This document shows, in pieces, positions 58,632 to 64,000 of a stretch of 64,000 nucleotides of DNA (the stretch's first letter is position 1; every line of letters begins with the position of its first letter). Source of the stretch: Tipula vernalis (lineage: Eukaryota > Arthropoda > Insecta > Diptera > Tipulidae). The notes beneath the pieces were generated by a model. It worked only from the letters and a program-made list of their open reading frames with translations, searched no databases and was not told the origin of the DNA. The stretch covers positions 48,615,389 through 48,679,388 of the forward strand of contig OY282558.1 of NCBI GenBank assembly GCA_958295665.1, read 5' to 3'. The position numbers and the translations under genes were made by a program.

Positions 58632-59240
58632 TTACGATTGTGACCTATTCCCCTGGCCTAGCTGGTTCAATTTTGCCTCGATTTGGGTTAATCGCTCTTC
58701 GACTGTTTTTGTTTGTATTGGTTTAATAGGGAGCTCTTGGCCTTGCTCATTACGCTGAGTGGGACGGGATCTTTGTGAAGTCTGATATGTCTGCTTGCGA
58801 CTGGTGATTACGCTTATACGGCTGACATTTGTTTGCATTGCTTCATGCATGCGGTCTGCCATTTTGGCCAATTCTTCTAGTGTCTGTTCCGCTGGCTGCG
58901 CTGCTATGAATATTCTGATTATCTCTGACATCCTTCGGACGCATAATGATCGGATTACTACCGCGGATAAGTTCGTGCTCGAAAGCAAGCGAATCGACAT
59001 TAACATTTCCGATGGTTTGCCTTCGCCAATCTGCTGACCTGTCAGTAATTGTGCGAGCTTTTGCTCTTCTGAAGGAGCTATAAGCGCTCTAAAAGCAAAT
59101 TTGTTAATTTAAGATATTGATTGGTCGTGGGTGGACATTCGAAAAAATCGGAAATTAGATTGCACGTGTCAGGCATTAAAGCGCCAAGTACGTGCAAAAA
59201 TTTCGTTTTCTCGGATTTAATTTGTTGCATTTCATATCTT
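58632..59240 (-). pseudogene. gag: Gag of the reverse CsRn1-like relic, 5' truncated
   Basis: Reading starts inside Gag: KTKFLHVLGALMPDTCNLIS, CPPTTNQYLKLTNLLLERLI, APSEEQKLAQLLTGQQIGEG, KPSEMLMSIRLL, then FIAAQPAEQTLEELAKMADR. It ends with a Q/T/R-rich tail and ERLTQIEAKLNQLGQ. The first part lies in a different frame from the last 124 codons. The N-terminal VRLPPFW block expected upstream of 59240 is missing. Confidence 0.75.
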
Positions 59241-61329
59241 CTGAAATTATTTAATTAATTTATATTTTTATGGCGCATGAGCTCAGTAGTAAATGACGAA
59301 TACTTTGTATTTTATTTCAATTTTAAATTTTTCCGTTTTTTATTCATGTCGAGATTAGTTTTCTCGTTAAGAAATATATTAATCCCCTACAAATCACATC
59401 TTGTTGTAAGAACAGTATTCACAATTGTTTTAAGGAGAACTTTTTCAATCTGGTATGTTCGCTTCGTTGAAAAATTTAAATTGTTGAGTTTGAGACTGGA
59501 AAATCTTTAAACGATCCAATTATATGAAATTGTAGTCTAGAATTCTTGCTATCATAATAAGACGCCCGCATCTCATCAAACCAAATTGCATTATCTTTTG
59601 TAATGTTTTAATTGAAATCTTTGTATTTTGTACTATGGCTGTATATAGTTCATGTCTATATGATTTTTATCTTTAACCTAACCAACAATGCAGAATAATA
59701 AAATTAAACATTTATTTTATCTATTCCATACCCAAAAAATAAATCAATAGACAAACGAACGAAGAACATGATAATGATGATGATGATGATGTGAGGATGA
59801 TGAGGCGTATGGTAAATGAGTATCGAATTTCACAATTTCACATATCGTATTTGAAACATCGCAATTCTCGTACATTTATGGTATAACTCAATTACCGGGG
59901 TTAATCAATTTTGATAAAATATTTAAGTATTTATGGAGCATGGTACGATTGGAAGTCGGAGGCTTGTAAACGATAAACTAGTACCTTATTTACTAAGCTA
60001 CACGAACAAAAATGTTTCGCTTTCATTTTATGGTTTCAACTTGAGTATTGGTAAAATTATTAAGTTACAACGATTTTATCGATTGAATTTTTGGGAAGTT
60101 ACTAAAATAAAATAATTTTCACATACCACACATGAGGTAAACACACCATCTCATCCCTCTCGGTCTTAACATCAATTAAAATTGCTTATTCATAATTTTA
60201 TGATAATACATAGACATAAAATATTAAATTACATTAAAAATTAAGGATTCATAATGATAAAATGTGATAAATAATTTTTAAGGATGCTGAATGACGTACG
60301 AATGTATCAAACACGTGCTGCTTAAATTTTCCGGCTCAATTACTAAACTTTTTTTGTATTTTAGTTTTGTTTTAAGTTTACCACGCGCGTACACAAAAAT
60401 TTATTTTGTCTCGTCGTCTGTCTGTTTACGAATTTAATAGTCTTGTTTTGAGCTTTAAGAATTTCATTTTTAACCACAAGTGAAACGTACATAAAAAAAT
60501 TTTCTTCAGCACAATTTACGTATTGCTGATGAGTATATGTGTTTAGTGTAAAACGATAAAAAAAAAGCTTTCGTATACATGATTTATGACAAACAGAAAT
60601 TTTTCCACCGCCATCATTCCAGTGATACACATATCGTTTACGTACAACTCTTCAATTTTTAAAGATTTATTGCTCTGCTATAGCTATACGAGAAGGTGGG
60701 CATAATATACATTTACATTTAAAATTAGTTTAGCTAGTTTTGCCATAAACGTATCGATTCAGCATCACTAACACCCAAATAAGAATATAAAAATATTCTT
60801 TGGGGTCTAGTTAAACTTTAAATAGCGTTTAGATGTACATAAACGTTTAAGATTCCTTATTCGTTTCGGTAGCTGTCTCTTCATTTGACATCTTAACGTA
60901 GTGTGGTAGCAGGGCACGTCGATTTGTAGATTTCTTATCTTGTATGTCTCTCTTACTTTTGTGTTGTTCTCTCTTTGCATTGCAGCACTATTTTTTTGCC
61001 TTTTGAAGAAGATATAGCAATTTGTCCTTAACGACTTCTTTATGATTGGCATACTCGCTGTACTTAATTATACAGGTAGCGTTAAAGGTCATCAGTTTGT
61101 TATACCATTTTCCTGAATTGTTAGAACACAATTTTGCCACAACTTTCGTAGTATAATATCAAATGTTCGTTTCATCTGCCCCTTTGCAGTCTTTGCACCA
61201 GTCACTGAATTAGGCTGAATGAAATAATGAAACCTCCGTTGGGGTTGTTTTCTTAAATGGCTTTCTGTGCGTCTTTAGTTCTTGGTTTATGTTATATCTC
61301 ATTTGCATATTTAACGTAAAACACACTAA
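59241..61329. other. AT-rich stretch with a (GAT)n microsatellite
   Basis: No gene recognised. A short trinucleotide run (ATGATGATGATGATGATG, about 59771-59793) is present. Frames at 60361-60630 and 60807-61052 (minus) show no known domain. Confidence 0.5.
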
Positions 61330-61444
61330 TTTTTATACTAAAGTCCCCATTCATTCCATTATAAACGCCATTCCATAAAGTTGTGTTCTCAAATAAAGTT
61401 GTGTAATTCCTAAATAATAAATTAAATATTTGTAAATATTAAAG

Positions 61445-61454
61445 TGGCGACGAG
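61445..61454 (+). promoter_or_regulatory. Primer-binding site, tRNA-Ser type
   Basis: TGGCGACGAG, identical to the primer site at 36136-36145, lies about 13 bases before the first ATG of gag (61467). Confidence 0.6.
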
Positions 61455-61466
61455 GATTAAACAAAA

Positions 61467-62336
61467 TGCCTACGGATCAAGAAATTTTACAAATTCTTAA
61501 AAGCCAACAAGAAGCCAAAACAAGTGGCTACAACAATTTCACCATTTTTTCCGTTTAATGTGCAGAAACATCATTGGTCATCATATTTACTACAAATAAA
61601 TCAGCATTTCGAGGCAGGCGGGGTATCGGATGATAACAGGAAACGAGCATTTTTCCTGTCCAACGTGGGAGAATATATTTTTGAACTCCTTCAAAAATTA
61701 TTCGACGGCGATTCGGTGAGTAGGACATATAAAGATCTAACCTCTAAATTATCAGATCATTTTACGTTAAAAATACATATTTTGGCTGCGCGTTATGAAT
61801 TTCACAAAACGAAAATGAAACCAAACCAATCCTACTCAGACTGGGTAGCGGATTTACGTGGTATCGCTCGCAATTGCATTTTTACGTGTAAAAAAACAAA
61901 TTGTTGCACATCGTTCATTGACGAATTAATTCGCGATATAATTGTAATAAATACACCACACGATACAGTCACGTGTTTACAAAAAAATAATCCTACTTTA
62001 GATGAAGTGTTGGGAATCGCTGTCGCGTAAGAAACTACCGTTAAAACATGAAAAATCATAAAAGGTGAAACGTCAATGGATATAATTAAAATTGATTTAC
62101 CTCGTGCTGATAATCGAAATAGTGATGTGAAATATAATTTAATTACAAGTGCAAATTTTTATAAATCCTGTCCCCAGTGCATAGACGAACATGATAGATC
62201 AAAATGGAAATATTTTGATGCCACCTGCAATAGCTGTAATAAAAAAGGACACATTTCCACCGTTTGTATGTCTAGCGGGCATACTCGAAGGTCACTCAGA
62301 TATCGTAAACCATATCGAAATTACAGTCAGAGTTGA
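61467..62336 (+). pseudogene. gag: Gag of the second mag-like element
   Basis: The ATG at 61467 starts MPTDQEILQILKSQQEAK. A frameshift near 61520 moves to the frame with SPFFPFNVQKHHWSSYLLQI, NQHFEAGGVSDDNRKRAFFL, YKDLTSKLSDHF, ARYEFHKTKMKPNQSYSDWV and LQKNNPTLDEVLGIAVA, a clear mag-like capsid. A stop at about 62030 and a second shift lead to the nucleocapsid: CPQCIDEHDRS and CNSCNKKGHISTVC (about 62170-62265). A third frame then continues to the satellite border. Three breaks make this inactive. Confidence 0.8.
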
Positions 62337-62452
62337 CAGCGTAGGCAATCACCCCAAGGTTTGCTTTCTAACTCACAGCGCCGCAGAAGATCAATCCCTC
62401 GAGACAGTTCATTATCACCACGTAGACGAGGATCTGCTCATTCAATAAAAAA

Positions 62453-64000
62453 TCAAAATGCAAATTATCACAGCAATTACAGGTCCTGAAACCTATTGTT
62501 AGAGGTATCAACCATCGTAATCGGAGCATTTTAGATTTTGGCCGCCCGAAAACTTGTGGGCTATAGCACAGTTGATTTTCAATAAAATTGAATTTTCTAA
62601 GAAATGTTTAGAAATAATCGAGTAATCAAAATGCAAATTGTCACAGCAATTACAGGTCCCGTAACCTATTGATAGAGGTATCAACCATCGTAATCGGAGC
62701 ATTTTAGATTTTAGCCGCCCAAAAACTTGTGGGCTATAGCACAGTTGATTTTCAATAAAATTGAATTTTCTAAGAAATGTTTAGAAATAATCGAGCAATC
62801 AAAATGCAAATTGTCACAGCAATTACAGGTCCCGAAACCTATGGATAGAGGTATCAACCATCGTAATCGGAGCATTTTAGATTTTAGCCGCCCAAAAACT
62901 TGTGGGCTATAGCACAGTTGATTTTCAATAAAATTGAATTTTCTAAGAAATGTTTAGAAATAATCGAGCAATCAAAATGCAAATTGTCACAGCAATTGGA
63001 GGTCCCGAAACCTATGGATAGAGGTATCAACCATCGTACTCGGAGCATTTTAGATTTTAGCCGCCCAAAAACTTGTGGGCTATAGCACAGTTGATTTTCA
63101 ATAAAATTGAATTTTTCAAGAAAAGTTTAGAAATAATCGAGCAATCAAAATGCAAATTGTCACAGCAATTACAGGTCCCAAAACCTATGGATAGAGGTAT
63201 CAACCATCGTAATCGGAGCATTTTAGATTTTAGCGGGCCAAAAACTTGTGGGCTATAGCACAGTTGATTTTCAATAAAATTGAATTTTCTAAGAAATGTT
63301 TAGAAATAATCGAGTAATCAAAATGCAAATTGTCACAGCAATTACAGGTCCCGTAACCTATTGATAGAGGTATCAACCATCGTAATCGGAGCATTTTAGA
63401 TTTTAGCCGCCCAAAAACTTGTGGGCTATCGCACAGTTGATTTTCAATAAAATTGAATTTTCTAAGAAATGTTTAGAAATAATCGAGCAATCAAAATGCA
63501 AATTGTCACAGCAATTACAGGTCCCGAAACCTATGGATAGAGGTATCAACCATCGTAATCGGAGCATTTTAGATTTTAGCCGCCCAAAAACTTGTGGGCT
63601 ATAGCACAGTTGATTTTCAATAAAATTGAATTTTCTAAGAAATGTTTAGAAATAATCGAGCAATCAAAATGCAAATTGTCACAGCAATTGGAGGTCCCGA
63701 AACCTATGGATAGAGGTATCAACCATCGTACTCGGAGCATTTTAGATTTTAGCCGCCCAAAAACTTGTGGGCTATAGCACAGTTGATTTTCAATAAAATT
63801 GAATTTTTCAAGAAATGTTTAGAAATAATCGAGCAATCAAAATGCAAATTGTCACAGCAATTACAGGTCCCAAAACCTATGGATAGAGGTATCAACCATC
63901 GTAATCGGAGCATTTTAGATTTTAGCGGGCCAAAAACTTGTGGGCTATAGCACAGTTGATTTTCAATAAAATTGAATTTTCTAAGAAATGTTTAGAAATA
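62453..64000. repeat. 173-bp satellite array with 4-monomer (692-bp) higher-order repeat
   Basis: GTGGGCTATAGCACAG recurs every 173 bp from 62556 (62556, 62729, 62902, 63075, 63248, 63421, 63594, 63767, 63940). Monomers carry diagnostic variants: GAGTAATC with CGTAACCTATTG in the first; GAGCAATC with ACAGGTCCCGAAACC in the second; TTGGAGGTCC with CGTACTCGG in the third; TTTTTCAAGAAA with TTTTAGCGGGCC in the fourth. The set repeats after 692 bp (62556-63247 against 63248-63939) with only two differences seen. The array continues past the window. The 61-codon frames repeated across it begin at TTG and are not genes. Confidence 0.95.

Larger units (their letters stand above)
56186..59240 (-). 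mobile_element. CsRn1-like Ty3/gypsy relic, reverse
   Basis: Minus-strand order from 59240 to 56186: Gag, protease, RT, RNase H, integrase up to just past the third catalytic residue. Gag and pol motifs match the 17-20.97-kb element closely enough to place both in the same group but differ in detail, so they are separate lineages or old copies. Stops and frameshifts are frequent. Both ends are truncated, with no LTR. The integrase end abuts the BEL relic at about 56.1 kb. Confidence 0.8.
61330..62452 (+). mobile_element. Ty3/gypsy element (mag-like), 5' part only
   Basis: A probable 5' LTR end (AATAAAGTTGTGT at about 61395, then AT-rich sequence) is followed directly by the tRNA-Ser-type primer site TGGCGACGAG (61445-61454). 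Gag and one CCHC knuckle come next. Coding sequence then runs into the 173-bp satellite at about 62453. Protease, RT and integrase are not seen in the window. Confidence 0.75.

Noticed and set aside
62727..63950. Repeated 61-codon frames (WAIAQLIFNKIEF...)
   Set aside because: They start at TTG, span monomer borders of the 173-bp satellite, and shift frame each monomer. No sign of selection for coding.
62450..64000. CRISPR-like array
   Set aside because: The 173-bp units are contiguous with no unique spacers, and the DNA is eukaryotic.

Overview
The window is AT-rich eukaryotic DNA, about two-thirds A+T by eye, made almost entirely of repeats and decayed transposable elements. I found no convincing host gene, tRNA or rRNA. 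The mix points to an insect and perhaps a dipteran, but the species cannot be read from this sequence. The mix comprises Ty3/gypsy elements of CsRn1-like, mag-like and gypsy-like type, several BEL/Pao relics, an RNase H-bearing Jockey/LOA-like non-LTR element with a DUF4780-like ORF1, a PIF/Harbinger relic, and Foldback-like and MITE-like palindromes. The ORFs that matter are pieces of transposon genes carrying stops and frameshifts.

Layout. 1-2.7 kb: featureless AT-rich DNA. 2.7-4.6 kb: an old element with long degenerate inverted arms, containing a Harbinger-type element (45-bp perfect TIRs, CTA target duplication) that itself contains a spacer-less 214-bp palindrome. 5.2-6.85 kb: a snap-back hairpin, a 159-bp tandem repeat and 'family A', a dispersed element carrying an 8-bp minisatellite. 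7.9-8.6 kb: a Foldback-like fragment ('family B'). 9.4-10.3 kb: interleaved inverted repeats. 10.75-11.65 kb: a small foldback. 15.0-16.05 kb: a G-poor degenerate satellite. 17.0-20.97 kb: a CsRn1-like gypsy element on + with a 3' LTR. 25-29.1 kb: two BEL/Pao relics in opposite orientation. 29.9-33.4 kb: two inverted-repeat-bounded segments, one coding for a repeat-associated insect protein family. 33.5-36.05 kb: a gypsy-like relic on -, with two insertions. 36.1-40.3 kb: an internally deleted mag-like element on + with a family A copy inside. 42.1-45.8 kb: a composite Foldback-like element containing a nested copy with a 9-bp target duplication and a separate 1.5-kb TIR element with a Cys-rich ORF. 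45.85-46.38 kb: a MITE inserted in reverse into a copy of itself. 48.25-53.86 kb: a 5.2-kb non-LTR element on - that split a BEL RNase H gene and left a 41-bp target duplication. 55.3-59.2 kb: BEL and CsRn1-like relics on -. 61.4-64 kb: the start of a mag-like element on +, running into a 173-bp satellite with a four-monomer higher-order repeat that continues past the window.

The insertions nest several layers deep, as in pericentromeric or otherwise unselected DNA. The most unusual signals are structural: the satellite that begins inside a retroelement reading frame, the minisatellite-carrying family A, the two interleaved A-B-A'-B' repeats, and the TIR-bounded elements with unfamiliar ORFs near 32 kb and 44.5 kb.
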